Positions 1 through 9,150 are shown, counted from the first letter of the stretch. The stretch: 64,000 bases of DNA from Bacteroidales bacterium (GCA_021740905.1 JAIOYV010000017.1:1-64000), one strand, 5' to 3'. Translations and numbers: made by a program. Notes: generated by a model from the sequence alone, not told the origin.

Positions 1-37
1 ACTTTGTCTCGATTTCGTCAGAAATTAAATTTTTCAT

Positions 38-68
38 AAAATAGGGCTTTGTGGTAAGGCCCTATTTT
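38..68. terminator. Bidirectional hairpin terminator
   Basis: A 10-bp perfect stem (AAAATAGGGC at 38-47 with its complement at 59-68) encloses an 11-nt loop. The A-rich left end and T-rich right end let it act on both strands. It lies about 130 bp past the stop of the leftward gene at 198-1286 and may also end a gene left of the window. Confidence 0.6.
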
Positions 69-197
69 ACTTAGTTTTATGCAATTTACCAAATCAGGAT
101 GCTTTTTGTCGGTGAAATCACATTTTGGGAATGCACCCACTATATATTTGCCGACCAATTTTCCGGTTGAACCACAAATAACCTTTCTAAAGACCCA

Positions 198-1286
198 TTA
201 TTTAATCTTGATTTCAGATAATGAAACAATCAGGAACAAACTATACGAATAATCGAAATCCTTTCGCTGCGGGTCGTAAAAATACTGGATGCCCGATTGC
301 AATTTTACACCATTATATATAGTCATAAAATATCCGAATTCGGAAGATATCAATTTGCGCCCAGGACTTGTATATCCATCTATGCGCTCCGATACAGACT
401 GGAACATGGGATGCCCTTTCGAAGACATAAAATGATAGCCATACCAATAGTTGAACGAGAGCGAAAAATGCTTGTTTGCAAGCCCCAAACCCGAAAGCCA
501 CCCAAAGCCCTTGCTAAAATCATGTTGTTTGCTGGGTGAATTGTCGACATAGCTCAAGCAATAATTCTCCAGCTTTATCGAAGAAATAATTGGCGATTGG
601 GTGGGCATTTCAAAAACAATCCCAGCTGCCGAATTGGTCAGCGATTCAACATGGCCTTCGTGGATATTTCCCTGCCCGCCACGGTGCGTAAACAAAAACT
701 GGACAGGCAGGGAAATTTTTATTTTATCACTTTTCCTGAATGGATTTATCTTGCCCGAGAATCCCAGGCTGAAACGTTCCTGGTCATCTGATGAATTTTC
801 CATGAAGTCCTCCCAATTGATCCATAAATCGGATGTGATGAAACCGTTCTGAAAGAGGAACTGCACTCCGTTTTCCACATTTTCGCGCCAATGCAAATCG
901 GCGAAATAAAGCGGCTCGATCAATCCGTGTGCAAGCCCGCCATGAAGTGTGCCCATCCTCATTTCAAACTTTTCGTTTGGCATATAGACAGCCGAATACA
1001 GTGGAAGCACCTTTGTAAATTTATCCTTTCCTGAATATTTTAACAGATGCACGCCCACTTCGAGTTTTATTTTTTTTGCAGGGCGATAAGCGATGGTTGG
1101 TGCAACAAAATAGCCCAGGTCGGTGTAACCATCTACAATCGGGTTAAAGTATTCGGCATTTTTAAGGAAATTGAAATTTTCGATATTGAGGGAAAGTTTG
1201 GAGGTGGGAATAGAATCGTTTTGCCCTAGCAATGGCTTTAGCAAAAAAGTAATGATTAATATTATAATGAAAGATATTCTATTCAC
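198..1286 (-). CDS. Putative outer-membrane beta-barrel protein, unknown function
   Basis: A 362-residue protein with a hydrophobic signal peptide (about residues 1-21, ending LLGQ). The rest consists of alternating hydrophobic/polar strands rich in aromatic residues (YWYGYHF, FLFQNGF), as in Bacteroidota outer-membrane barrels. I recognise no enzymatic motif. Residues about 60-130 contain strand-like segments (APTIAYRP, KIKLEVGVHLLKY) typical of porin-like or PorP-like barrels, but the family cannot be named. A TATCTTTG box lies 23 bp upstream and a hairpin terminator lies downstream, so it is probably a single-gene transcript. The frame after its stop stays open for 59 more codons (197 down to 18); see findings. 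The barrel call is inferred from composition. Confidence 0.65.
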   Translation of the reverse strand: MNRISFIIILIITFLLKPLLGQNDSIPTSKLSLNIENFNFLKNAEYFNPIVDGYTDLGYFVAPTIAYRPAKKIKLEVGVHLLKYSGKDKFTKVLPLYSAVYMPNEKFEMRMGTLHGGLAHGLIEPLYFADLHWRENVENGVQFLFQNGFITSDLWINWEDFMENSSDDQERFSLGFSGKINPFRKSDKIKISLPVQFLFTHRGGQGNIHEGHVESLTNSAAGIVFEMPTQSPIISSIKLENYCLSYVDNSPSKQHDFSKGFGWLSGLGLANKHFSLSFNYWYGYHFMSSKGHPMFQSVSERIDGYTSPGRKLISSEFGYFMTIYNGVKLQSGIQYFYDPQRKDFDYSYSLFLIVSLSEIKIK

Positions 1287-1308
1287 CGGCTAATTTTTCT
1301 ATCGCGAA

Positions 1309-1316
1309 CAAAGATA
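1309..1316 (-). promoter_or_regulatory. Bacteroidota -7 box (TATCTTTG)
   Basis: The minus strand reads TATCTTTG, a perfect match to the Bacteroidota TAnnTTTG element, 23 bp before the start of the 362-residue gene. No clear TTG is seen at the expected -33 distance, so the assignment rests on the -7 box and its position. Confidence 0.45.
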
Positions 1317-1449
1317 ATTTTTTTAGCCGTGGTATGAGTGGTTTACCCATAGCAATACAAAGATTTGATTTATGATGGGACTTGCTATGCCTCCTGCCAA
1401 AGTAGCGAAGGTCGCCTGGAAATCTGTGGCACCCGAACTTTGCCAAGAA

Positions 1450-2085
1450 TCATTGGAGTTTGGATAATTTCTTCAACACCTTCTCAATCCTTTTCCTCTG
1501 CGAATCCTTTTCACATTCCGACAAACGATTTTCTATAATAGAAACAAACTCCTCCTTGTTTTTCTGACCAATGCTTCCAACCGATTTTTCAGCATACTGC
1601 GGCAATTGCTTGATGGGACATTTTGTGAGTTGTTCCATCAGCAAAGGGTCAACTTTGTCGTAATATTCATCAAACTTTAGAAGGGCAGCGTAAATTTGCA
1701 CCCCGGCATCAATGGTAATTACTGACCCCGCTTCAACAGTATCCACTATTGTATCGAGCGTAGCAAAGATATCTTTGTGTTTAATCCCGGCAATGGTCGC
1801 CAGGGCAATCATCGCCCCCCACACCAGGCGGTTGTTTTTGCTGGTGAGCAGTTTCAGGAAATCGGCAGAGTAGTCCGCAATCAACTCAGGTTTCAGGTAG
1901 CCTGTTTCGTATAGGCATTTAATGCAATCGCTTTGGATACGTTTGTCTTTGTTGCCCAGGTTTTCTGCCAGTTCTCTAATGGCGGCGGAGTCGTTGTTGT
2001 CGGCAATTTGTTTGGCCAGGTCAATTTCGTTGTTGTTGCCCGAAAAGCCCCGGACGGAGGAGAGTAATTTTATTATGCTCATCAT
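1450..2085 (-). CDS. HEAT-repeat-like protein, unknown function
   Basis: A 211-residue, nearly all-helical soluble protein without signal peptide. Residues about 30-130 show repeated helix pairs (AAIRELAENLGNKDKRIQS, LVWGAMIALATIAGI) with the spacing of HEAT/armadillo repeats, which usually form protein-binding scaffolds. The C-terminal 40 residues are highly charged and helical. The start codon directly abuts the stop of the lipoprotein gene upstream (2086), so the two are probably cotranscribed. A second ATG one codon in is an alternative start. Partner and function cannot be read from the sequence. Confidence 0.6.
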   Translation of the reverse strand: MMSIIKLLSSVRGFSGNNNEIDLAKQIADNNDSAAIRELAENLGNKDKRIQSDCIKCLYETGYLKPELIADYSADFLKLLTSKNNRLVWGAMIALATIAGIKHKDIFATLDTIVDTVEAGSVITIDAGVQIYAALLKFDEYYDKVDPLLMEQLTKCPIKQLPQYAEKSVGSIGQKNKEEFVSIIENRLSECEKDSQRKRIEKVLKKLSKLQ

Positions 2086-2682
2086 TTAATAGTTTTCTAC
2101 AAGAACTGGTTTTTTGTTGCCATAGTAGGCTACAAAGGGGATTCTTTTCCTTACTTTGGAGACAAGGGTATCATGATAGGGTGCATCGTCGGGAGTATCA
2201 AAAATATATCGGACAGGGGCTATGCCCAATACCTCTTTCGAGATTTTACCATCCCCATCCAAAGACCACTCTTCGATAAAAATCAAAGCTTTAATTTCAT
2301 TTAAGCGCAGTTCATTCTGAATTATTTTGGTTTCAGTTACCCCGGTTTCCACATCCAGGATGGTCATCGTATCGTTGATAGCATCCATGGTAAGGAGGAC
2401 ATCCTGCCAATCAATCGTTTCTTTCTGCGGATCATCGAGAAACCCATAAGCATCCAATTCGCCATTTTCAACCTGGGAAAAAAGTTTGGTTACCAGCTTT
2501 TTCTGGTCGATATTTCCCATCCAGTTGGGTGCTTCGGGGTCCAATTCTAGCGAAACTTCATAGATAACTGTCTGGTTCGTTTTTGCCAAAGATTCATCGG
2601 CAGATGGCTTGTCCGCCTTGTTGTTGCAGGAAACAAGCATCAGAATTGCGATTCCTGTAAAGAAAAAAAGTGTCTTATTCAT
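2086..2682 (-). CDS. Putative lipoprotein
   Basis: A 198-residue protein whose N-terminus is a lipoprotein signal: a hydrophobic core followed by the lipobox LVSC with Cys19 as the lipidated residue, then a polar NNKADKPSADES linker. The mature part has acidic, strand-like segments and no motif I can assign. It may resemble periplasmic solute-binding or gliding-type lipoproteins, but nothing in the sequence decides this. It is the first gene of a two-gene leftward unit with the HEAT-like gene and is divergent from anmK, with 50 bp between the starts. Confidence 0.7.
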   Translation of the reverse strand: MNKTLFFFTGIAILMLVSCNNKADKPSADESLAKTNQTVIYEVSLELDPEAPNWMGNIDQKKLVTKLFSQVENGELDAYGFLDDPQKETIDWQDVLLTMDAINDTMTILDVETGVTETKIIQNELRLNEIKALIFIEEWSLDGDGKISKEVLGIAPVRYIFDTPDDAPYHDTLVSKVRKRIPFVAYYGNKKPVLVENY

Positions 2683-2732
2683 AATTTTCGTATTTTGGTT
2701 CAGAATAAAGAACGAATATAATCTATTTTTCG

Positions 2733-3776
2733 ATGTATATACTTGGAATTATGTCAGGCACTTCGCTCGATGGTATAGATCTGGCACTGTGCAGTTTTTC
2801 AGAAGAAAAAGGAAAATCCTTTTATGAAATCCACCGGGCCAAAACAATCGGCTACCCCGAAAAATGGCAGAATAAATTGGCTAACACGCACCAGTTGTCT
2901 GCTTTCGAACTGCTTCAACTGCACAAAGAGTATGGCTTTCACCTTGGCTTCGTGGTCAATAACTTTTTAAAGGAATGTACCGTCAGGCCCGAATATATTG
3001 CCTCGCACGGCCACACGGTTTTTCACCAGCCCCGAAACTCGGTTACCTTTCAATTGGGTGATGGGGCCGCTATTGCAGCACGGACAGGCTTACCGGTGAT
3101 CTCCGATTTCCGGAACCAGGACGTTTGCCTGGGAGGTCAGGGCGCCCCTCTTGTTCCCATTGGCGATGAGCTTCTGTTCCCGGAATTTGATTATTGCCTA
3201 AACCTGGGGGGCTTTGCCAATGTGTCGTTCAAAGAAAATGGAAAGCGGATTGCCTTTGATATTTGCCCGGTCAATATTGTGCTGAACGAGTATGCCCGAA
3301 AAGCCGGGAAAGAATTCGACAAGTCAGGACAGTTGGGGAGCAAAGGCAAAATAAATAAAGCTTTAGTTGATGAACTCGATCAATTGAAATATTATCAACA
3401 AGTTGCCCCTAAATCGCTGGGCCGCGAATGGGTGGAGCAAAAAATGGTGCCCATTCTTCAAAAATATAATTGTTCGATCGAAGATACCCTGGCCAGCCTT
3501 TATGAGCATATTTCCAATCAATTGGCAAAGGCTATTTCCAAAAAGAGAGCAAAAATTCTGATTACAGGGGGCGGGGCATATAATGACTTTCTTATTGATA
3601 AGTTTTTTTTTAAGAATGACGGTGAAGTGCTAATCCCTGACGACGAATTGATCAATTTTAAAGAAGCCTTAATCTTTGCCTTTCTCGGCTACCGCTTTGT
3701 AAACGATGAGGTAAACTGCCTGGCATCGGTGACTGGGGCGAGCAGGGATTCGATAGGTGGGTGTCTTTTTAAATGA
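2733..3776 (+). CDS. anmK: Anhydro-N-acetylmuramic acid kinase
   Basis: Converts 1,6-anhydro-MurNAc plus ATP to MurNAc-6-phosphate in cytoplasmic peptidoglycan recycling. At 347 residues it is slightly shorter than the roughly 370-residue proteobacterial enzymes. Family motifs are intact: MSGTSLDGID at residues 7-16 (phosphate binding), SHGHTVFHQP, the DFRNQDVCLGGQGAPLVP block with the catalytic Asp, NLGGFANV, and the adenosine-side LITGGGAYN. The start is the only ATG ahead of the MSGTS motif. It is a single gene, divergent from the lipoprotein unit and convergent with rocD. No other murein-recycling gene such as murQ is in the window. Confidence 0.95.
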   Translation: MYILGIMSGTSLDGIDLALCSFSEEKGKSFYEIHRAKTIGYPEKWQNKLANTHQLSAFELLQLHKEYGFHLGFVVNNFLKECTVRPEYIASHGHTVFHQPRNSVTFQLGDGAAIAARTGLPVISDFRNQDVCLGGQGAPLVPIGDELLFPEFDYCLNLGGFANVSFKENGKRIAFDICPVNIVLNEYARKAGKEFDKSGQLGSKGKINKALVDELDQLKYYQQVAPKSLGREWVEQKMVPILQKYNCSIEDTLASLYEHISNQLAKAISKKRAKILITGGGAYNDFLIDKFFFKNDGEVLIPDDELINFKEALIFAFLGYRFVNDEVNCLASVTGASRDSIGGCLFK

Positions 3777-3824
3777 TTCTTATTTATTGATTAAAAATTT
3801 AGCTGATAGAAAATCCACCGCCTA

Positions 3825-3864
3825 TCCCCCGCCAGTCCCGACTGAATCGGGATAGACTGGGGGA
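3825..3864. repeat. Imperfect palindrome downstream of anmK
   Basis: TCCCCCGCCAGTCCCGA followed by a short loop and the near-complement ending in ACTGGGGGA forms a long, GC-rich imperfect hairpin. There is no T-run after it, so it looks more like a dispersed intergenic palindrome than a terminator. Confidence 0.5.
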
Positions 3865-3918
3865 AATCCTCCCGTTGAACCAATTGCACGCAATAATAAG
3901 CCTGCCACATAATACCTC

Positions 3919-3962
3919 AACTTCTCAACTCAGAACTTCTCAACTCAGAACCCCCTAACTCC
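3919..3962. repeat. 15-bp tandem repeat (AACTTCTCAACTCAG)
   Basis: Two exact 15-bp copies (3919-3933 and 3934-3948) and a degraded third copy (3949-3962) lie between anmK and the rocD terminator. This is one of several locus-specific short repeats in this window. Confidence 0.75.
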
Positions 3963-3965
3963 TAT

Positions 3966-3997
3966 AAAAAAAGCCATCTGCCCAATGGACAAATGGC
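3966..3997 (-). terminator. Rho-independent terminator of rocD
   Basis: Read on the minus strand, an 11-position stem from GCCATTTGTCC to GGGCAGATGGC with a 3-nt loop is followed by seven T residues, 26 bp after the rocD stop codon. The stem includes wobble pairs. Confidence 0.8.
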
Positions 3998-4022
3998 CTT
4001 CATTTTATGAAAACAGAAATTC

Positions 4023-5240
4023 TTATTCGAATTGTTTGAATGTTTTTTTGATGATTTCAATTGCTTCGTGCAATTGGGCTTCGGTAATGGTTAAGGGGGG
4101 TGCAAAGCGGATGATATGTCCGTGGGTTGGTTTTGCGATCAAACCATTTTCTTTCATGGCCACGCAAACATCCCAAGCTGTTTTGCCACCCTTCGGACGG
4201 ATAATCACAGCGTTCAAAAGACCTTTCCCACGAACTAATTCAATCATATCTGATTTGATACTCTTGAATTCCTCACGGAAAATCTGACCCATTTTTTCGG
4301 AGTTTTCCTCCAGTTTTTCGTCTTTTATCACATCCAATGCAGCAATAGCGACTTTGCATCCCAGTGGGTTTCCACCATACGTTGAACCATGTTCGCCTGG
4401 CTTTATTACCAACATTACATCGTCGTCGGCCAACACACACGAAACGGGGAAAACACCACCCGAAACAGCTTTGCCCAAAATCAGAATATCGGCACGGACA
4501 CCTTCGTGATCGCAAGCCAACATTTTGCCTGTACGCGCTATCCCTGTTTGTACCTCATCAGCAATGAAAAGTACATTTTTGGCTTTGCAAAGCTCGGATG
4601 CTTTCTTTAAATAACCATCTTCTGGTACATAAACACCAGCTTCGCCCTGGATAGGCTCAACAAGGAAACCTGCTATATTTGGGTCTTCCAAAGCTTTCTC
4701 CAATGCAGGGATGTCATTGTAAGGAACAATCACAAAACCGGGTGTGTAAGGGCCAAAACCCCCACGAGCATCCGGGTCGGTCGACATGGAAATGATTGTA
4801 GTTGTTCGACCGTGGAAGTTGCCTTCGCAAACAACAATCTTGGCCTGGTTTTCGGCAATGCCTTTCACATCGTATCCCCAGCGACGGCAAAGTTTAATAG
4901 CGGTTTCGTCAGCCTCGGCACCAGTATTCATTGGCAATACCTTATCGTAACCGAAGTATTTGGTGATATATTCTTCGAATTCGCCCAAAACCGAACTATA
5001 AAAAGCGCGTGAGGTCAGGGTCAGTTTTTTGGCTTGCTCATTTAAGGCCGCCACAATTTTAGGATGGCAGTGACCCTGGTTAACTGCGGAATATGCCGAC
5101 AAGAAATCGAAATAGCGTTTGCCTTCAACGTCCCACACAAAAACGCCTTCGCCCCGGTCCAAAACCACGGGTAGTGGATGATAGTTGTGCGCTCCAAATT
5201 TATCTTCCCTGTTGATGTAATCCTGTTGTGTCATTACCAT
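4023..5240 (-). CDS. rocD: Ornithine aminotransferase
   Basis: A PLP enzyme transferring the delta-amino group of ornithine to 2-oxoglutarate, giving glutamate-5-semialdehyde and glutamate. Its 405 residues are full length for class-III aminotransferases of the RocD/OAT type. Visible features are the N-terminal [19 protein letters not shown] segment, [12 protein letters not shown], the cofactor-binding [15 protein letters not shown], and the Schiff-base lysine at about residue 257 in [17 protein letters not shown] favours ornithine over acetylornithine or GABA aminotransferases. Two in-frame ATGs (residues 1 and 3) make the start uncertain by two codons. It is monocistronic with its own terminator. 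It connects with the carbamate kinase and ornithine carbamoyltransferase genes at 22-24 kb, since both routes handle ornithine. Confidence 0.93.
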   Translation of the reverse strand: MVMTQQDYINREDKFGAHNYHPLPVVLDRGEGVFVWDVEGKRYFDFLSAYSAVNQGHCHPKIVAALNEQAKKLTLTSRAFYSSVLGEFEEYITKYFGYDKVLPMNTGAEADETAIKLCRRWGYDVKGIAENQAKIVVCEGNFHGRTTTIISMSTDPDARGGFGPYTPGFVIVPYNDIPALEKALEDPNIAGFLVEPIQGEAGVYVPEDGYLKKASELCKAKNVLFIADEVQTGIARTGKMLACDHEGVRADILILGKAVSGGVFPVSCVLADDDVMLVIKPGEHGSTYGGNPLGCKVAIAALDVIKDEKLEENSEKMGQIFREEFKSIKSDMIELVRGKGLLNAVIIRPKGGKTAWDVCVAMKENGLIAKPTHGHIIRFAPPLTITEAQLHEAIEIIKKTFKQFE

Positions 5241-5429
5241 AATAATTTTATTTTAAAGGTTTTACAAATATTCTTTCATGATTCTTTCAAAGTGCAAGTC
5301 TATAATAAGTTTTGCTCATTTCAAAGAAGAAATGTCAGGAAAAAAGGGAATGGATGTCCCGATTCGTTACGACTGGTTGCTGAATGATGGGTACTGGGTG
5401 CTGGGAATGGGATGTCGGTCAATTTTGAA

Positions 5430-5451
5430 GAGATGCGATTTATCGCGTCTC
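5430..5451. repeat. Dispersed palindrome, copy 1 (GATGCGATTTATCGCGTC type)
   Basis: A 22-bp near-perfect palindrome with GAGA/TCTC outer ends. Relative to the copies at 5588 and 46073 it carries two substitutions (A to T in the centre and C to T in the left arm), and its orientation is otherwise equivalent. Confidence 0.75.
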
Positions 5452-5587
5452 AATTGTTGCCCACTGCCCGTATTTCAAAAAGTGTCGATGTGACTGCGAG
5501 TCACGCCGACACTCGTCGTACTGCTGGCTGCTGATAATTTGTTTACCTGTATTGGGTTAGTGATTGACGATGTCTGACGGTTTTTTG

Positions 5588-5609
5588 GAGACGCGATAAA
5601 TCGCGTCTC
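5588..5609. repeat. Dispersed palindrome, copy 2 (GACGCGATAAATCGCGTC)
   Basis: A 22-bp palindrome, GAGA-CGCGATAAATCGCG-TCTC, perfect except at the central bases and followed by TAC. Its 18-bp core is identical to the copy at 46073-46090, 40 kb away, and it lies outside any gene. Confidence 0.8.
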
Positions 5610-5646
5610 TACTGCTACCAATTGCAAACATCCATCTGCCAACTGC

Positions 5647-6861
5647 CTACTTTTCATTTGTACCGTGCTGGGTGTGGATAAACTTCTTATTTGCCCCTTT
5701 TAGTTTCAGCATTGAAGTGGCCATAACTAAGAATGCTTTTGGCAGGGTGATTATAGCTTTCAATGTTTCGATGTTGTAGAACTTGCCGGGGATTGAGGCA
5801 ATGAAGGCAATAAATGTCAAAGCGAAAATGAATTTCCAATCATGAAAAGAGAAGACAAAAAGTGCTTCAAGGTTTTCGAATACTGGCAACAAAAGCAAGG
5901 CATACAACCCTGTCAGGATGGAAACCACACCAAGAAGGATAACCCGTGGGGGCTGCACCATTTGGATTACCTTATCGAAGAAATCAATATTTCCTTTGAA
6001 AAAGAGGTGGTATAAACCGGAGCCAACAAATCGCCTGAAGTAAATAAACTGTGCCGAGAGCCAACGACGGCGCTGGTTTGCAAATACATCCGACTTTTGA
6101 ACTTTCTCGTCGAGTACCAGGGCATCGTTTACGTATTCAATTTTGATTTTATCGCGGAGCATCTTCAACTCCAGCTCTTTATCGAAACCACCAATGGCTT
6201 TTACGTTCGACATAATTTCTTTAAAGAAGGCATAATCGAAGGCCATTCCTGAACCAATCAAAGCCGATGATAAACCCAGTACCCGATGTCCTTTTCTGAA
6301 AATGGAATTATTTACCTCTTCGCTGATCGCATCAAGGATAGCCAGCGAAGTGTTGAGGTTTTTGGCTGCCCGGTGACCTTGTACGGCAATAAACCCTCGG
6401 TTGAAGGCCTGGTTTATTTTGGTGATGAAATCGGGAGCCATCATATTGTCGGCATCGAGTATGAGTGCCACATCGTATCCATCGCCAATGGTAGCCATCG
6501 CTTTGTTCAATGCTTTCGACTTGGTGCTTTTCTCGAAACTCACTTCAACCAACTTGATAGGCAGTTTTCGTAACTCTTCCAGAGTAGCCGGGGCAAAAGA
6601 ATCTGCAATTACAACCACATCGTATTTCTCTTTGGGATAATCCTGGTTCAGGGCATCTAAAGCCACATCCACAATTACAGAGTCTTCCTTGTAGCCGGGA
6701 ATTAGGACGGCAAACTTTCGATTTGTCGTTGTGCTGGCAGCTTTGGGTTTATGGCTGAAAATACTGGCTACCCCAAAAATAAAAATGTAAACAGCCGCCA
6801 ATCCCAGATAGATGTAGAGGACGTACTCTATTATTTGTAGTATGATTCGTATGATTTCCAT
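5647..6861 (-). CDS. Membrane family 2 glycosyltransferase
   Basis: A 404-residue processive-type GT2 enzyme. The N-terminal transmembrane helix (about 8-34) precedes a cytosolic GT-A domain with VLIPGYKED, the nucleotide/metal-binding LDADNMM motif, and the acceptor-side QRRRW motif of cellulose/hyaluronan-synthase-like enzymes. Two or three more hydrophobic helices follow (about 300-375). It probably transfers sugars from an NDP-sugar to a polysaccharide or lipid acceptor at the inner membrane. Donor and product cannot be told. It is the last gene of the leftward group with the AsnB-like, acyltransferase and second GT2 genes, but a 288-bp repeat-bearing gap separates it from the AsnB-like gene, so a shared transcript is uncertain. 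Confidence 0.85.
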   Translation of the reverse strand: MEIIRIILQIIEYVLYIYLGLAAVYIFIFGVASIFSHKPKAASTTTNRKFAVLIPGYKEDSVIVDVALDALNQDYPKEKYDVVVIADSFAPATLEELRKLPIKLVEVSFEKSTKSKALNKAMATIGDGYDVALILDADNMMAPDFITKINQAFNRGFIAVQGHRAAKNLNTSLAILDAISEEVNNSIFRKGHRVLGLSSALIGSGMAFDYAFFKEIMSNVKAIGGFDKELELKMLRDKIKIEYVNDALVLDEKVQKSDVFANQRRRWLSAQFIYFRRFVGSGLYHLFFKGNIDFFDKVIQMVQPPRVILLGVVSILTGLYALLLLPVFENLEALFVFSFHDWKFIFALTFIAFIASIPGKFYNIETLKAIITLPKAFLVMATSMLKLKGANKKFIHTQHGTNEK

Positions 6862-6997
6862 ATTCTATTTCTTTTGAATATTTGAATTAGGCGAAAGGTT
6901 TAAATTCTGAATGCACATGTTCATAGGCAATAATGGAAGCTGATTCGGAGGATGTCCTCTTGACTTGTTCCCGATGCAGTTGGGATTGGCGGGGGCT

Positions 6998-7052
6998 AGG
7001 GGGTGGATTTAATTGCAGTAAATCCCCCCTCTTATTCTCCCCCCAGGGGGAG
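6998..7052. repeat. G/C-rich hairpin repeats
   Basis: Two neighbouring inverted repeats. AGGGGGTGGATTT (6998-7010) pairs imperfectly with AAATCCCCCC (7020-7029), and CTCCCCCCAGGGGGAG (7037-7052) is a palindrome. They sit between the GT2 and AsnB-like genes. I see no gene in this 288-bp gap. Confidence 0.55.
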
Positions 7053-7149
7053 ACAGTGCTCCGTTGCAACCTATCAGAAAAATGACATCCGATTTTTTCT
7101 TCTAACATTATAATATAGATATACTTATTCAATACCTAATTCTATAAAT

Positions 7150-9006
7150 TTACCAGATACTTTCTAAGTTCTCCCCTTTCTTCCCGTTCATCATCATCTC
7201 CCACCAAACGGTGAGCGACAAGAGGTTAAAATATTGGGTGGCTTTCACCTGGCTGTACCAAAACCAATAACTTCCTGCCGCAAGACCTTTGTTGTAATCT
7301 TCAATAAATTCCTGAATGGCTGGCCTGTTAAATAGCTCGTTTGATGCCGTTGAGTTTAAAATAAAATCAGCAATTTGCTTTCGATTGGCCTCATCTCTAA
7401 AAAAGATGGGCAATGGGGCAAAACCTCCCTGTTTTTTGCGTTCCGTAATTTCTTTGGGCAATTTGGGCTTTAAGTAATTCTTGTGCAGGAATTTGGTTAC
7501 CCCTTTGCCTTTGGACATTTCGTCCACTGTCCCTTTGCATTTTAATTCGCGTGGAAGGGTCATGAGGAAATTGTACAGATCGGTGCTCATATAGGGGAAC
7601 GAAAGTGCATTGTCATAGAGGCTAGCCATTTTCGAGGCTTTGAAAAGGATCACCTCGTTTATCACTTGCTTTATGTCGCCAAAGTAATTATGGATGAAAT
7701 AAAACTCATCAAAACCATTGTACGATTTTGGCAGATGGTTTAAATAAAGTGGCTTGCCAACCTGAATGCCGGGAGCTAGGATGTTTTTCATCTGCGAGGA
7801 AGTAAACCCAAACACATCGCTTTTGAGGATATTTAGTATTTTTTCGTTGTGAAATTTTATCCTGAAGAATTTATTGTCTTTGTTGAACAGAGGCATGCCC
7901 GACATGGCTGACACCATTTTTTGGAAGGGTTGCAAGCCTTTTTGCTTTAATTTGAAATGCAGGGCAAGCTCTTTTCCTGAAGTACCATGATGCTGGTCGT
8001 TGCCATCGCCACCAAGGATAATGTCTGGCTTCTTGTCGCCAATCAAGCCCATTGCTTTGTAGTTTACCATAAGGCCACCTTCCTGAAAAGGGTCGCCAAT
8101 GTGGGCCACTATTTGGGGCAAGTCGAATATTTCGCTGCCATCAATTTCGTACTCTTTGTGCTTGGCCCCAAAGCGTTCGGCCAGCAATTTTGCAAGAGGA
8201 AGCTCTGTCCACGGATTGTCTTTAAATCCAATCGAGAAGGTTGACACATCGCCCGAATATACATCGCGTAATTTTCCTATGTTGCCACCGGAATCGTATC
8301 CGCCACTCATCAGCAAACCGACCGAAGTTTTCCCCTCGATACGAGCTTCAATGGCCGCCTTGTGCAAACTTTCGTATTCATCGGTTGCGTCCTGGATGGA
8401 TAATTTACAAGTACCGACAGCCGACATAAACTCTTGGAAGCTGTATAAGTCGTGTACCTCTGCAAGCCCATCTTTAAAAATAAGGTATGAACCGGCAGGT
8501 AGTTTCTGAACCCCTTTCAAAGAGGACTGGGGTGAAGGGATATATCCAATCGACAAGAATGTGGTCAAGGCATGATAATCCGGTTCAAGCGAAAAGTCTT
8601 TGAAATCGCGGAAGGCAAACAGGTTGCTGCTGAAAAAATCATCAGAATAAAAAAATTGAGGCCCTGCGCCATGCCTGTCGCGACAAACAAAAGTCCGGCT
8701 TTCTTCTTTCAGGATAAAAGTAAATTCCCCATCCAAATACCGCATGGCACTGATTCCTTCCTTGAGGAAAAACCGGAGCAAGAAATCAGCTTCGTTACTA
8801 AACTGGATACTAAATCTGGCGGCCAGGTCCTTTATCCCATACAACCGACCCCAAAGCCATAGCTCTTTACTGTTTTCCTGAACGTGCAAACATTCAGTAT
8901 TATAGGCCAACTGGGGCGATATATTATACCCATCCAGCGAACCTGAAAATTGCTCCTGGATTTTTTTGTCTTCTTTGAAAGTACCGATAAAATCTGCTTT
9001 TTTCAT
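7150..9006 (-). CDS. Asparagine synthase-like protein lacking the glutaminase cysteine
   Basis: A 618-residue protein with the two-domain AsnB layout. The N-terminal Ntn-type glutaminase-like domain (about 1-205) retains DGEFTFIL and the RDRHGAGPQFFY segment. The C-terminal ATP-pyrophosphatase domain carries the PP-loop SGGYDS (residues 234-239) and a GDGNDQHHG segment in place of the usual GEGGDE. The catalytic Cys2 that AsnB exposes after Met removal is absent (sequence starts MKKADF), so glutamine hydrolysis is unlikely. By family logic it adenylates a carboxylate and passes it to ammonia or another amine, as in beta-lactam-synthetase-like or polysaccharide-amidating homologues. Location between acyltransferase and glycosyltransferase genes suggests modification of a surface glycan; that is inference. 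Confidence 0.8.
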   Translation of the reverse strand: MKKADFIGTFKEDKKIQEQFSGSLDGYNISPQLAYNTECLHVQENSKELWLWGRLYGIKDLAARFSIQFSNEADFLLRFFLKEGISAMRYLDGEFTFILKEESRTFVCRDRHGAGPQFFYSDDFFSSNLFAFRDFKDFSLEPDYHALTTFLSIGYIPSPQSSLKGVQKLPAGSYLIFKDGLAEVHDLYSFQEFMSAVGTCKLSIQDATDEYESLHKAAIEARIEGKTSVGLLMSGGYDSGGNIGKLRDVYSGDVSTFSIGFKDNPWTELPLAKLLAERFGAKHKEYEIDGSEIFDLPQIVAHIGDPFQEGGLMVNYKAMGLIGDKKPDIILGGDGNDQHHGTSGKELALHFKLKQKGLQPFQKMVSAMSGMPLFNKDNKFFRIKFHNEKILNILKSDVFGFTSSQMKNILAPGIQVGKPLYLNHLPKSYNGFDEFYFIHNYFGDIKQVINEVILFKASKMASLYDNALSFPYMSTDLYNFLMTLPRELKCKGTVDEMSKGKGVTKFLHKNYLKPKLPKEITERKKQGGFAPLPIFFRDEANRKQIADFILNSTASNELFNRPAIQEFIEDYNKGLAAGSYWFWYSQVKATQYFNLLSLTVWWEMMMNGKKGENLESIW

Positions 9007-9032
9007 ATTTTGTTTTTTTTTTCACCACAATG

Positions 9033-9150
9033 CACCACACTGAATTGTGTTGTTGTCTCAACCATTCAATTTTATTATTGATCACCACAATAAATTGTGG
9101 TGCTGTCTCCACATGTATTACCATAATAAATTATAGTGCTGTCTCAACCA
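9033..9150. repeat. Three degenerate palindromic repeat units
   Basis: Three units of roughly 40-50 bp each carry an inverted repeat like CACCACAATAAATTGTGGTG followed by TGTCTC. The middle unit (9083-9102) is a near-perfect palindrome and the outer two are degraded. They fill the gap between the AsnB-like and acyltransferase genes. Confidence 0.7.

Larger units (their letters stand above)
5241..5646. other. 406-bp intergenic region with palindromes and degenerate repeats
   Basis: No credible gene is seen. The region holds two copies of a GACGCGATAAATCGCGTC-type palindrome (5430-5451 and 5588-5609), a G/T-rich degenerate repeat around 5378-5415 (variants of TGGGTGCTGGG), and a CAACTGCC-like repeat at the right end. 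Open frames across it are short and low complexity. Confidence 0.7.
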
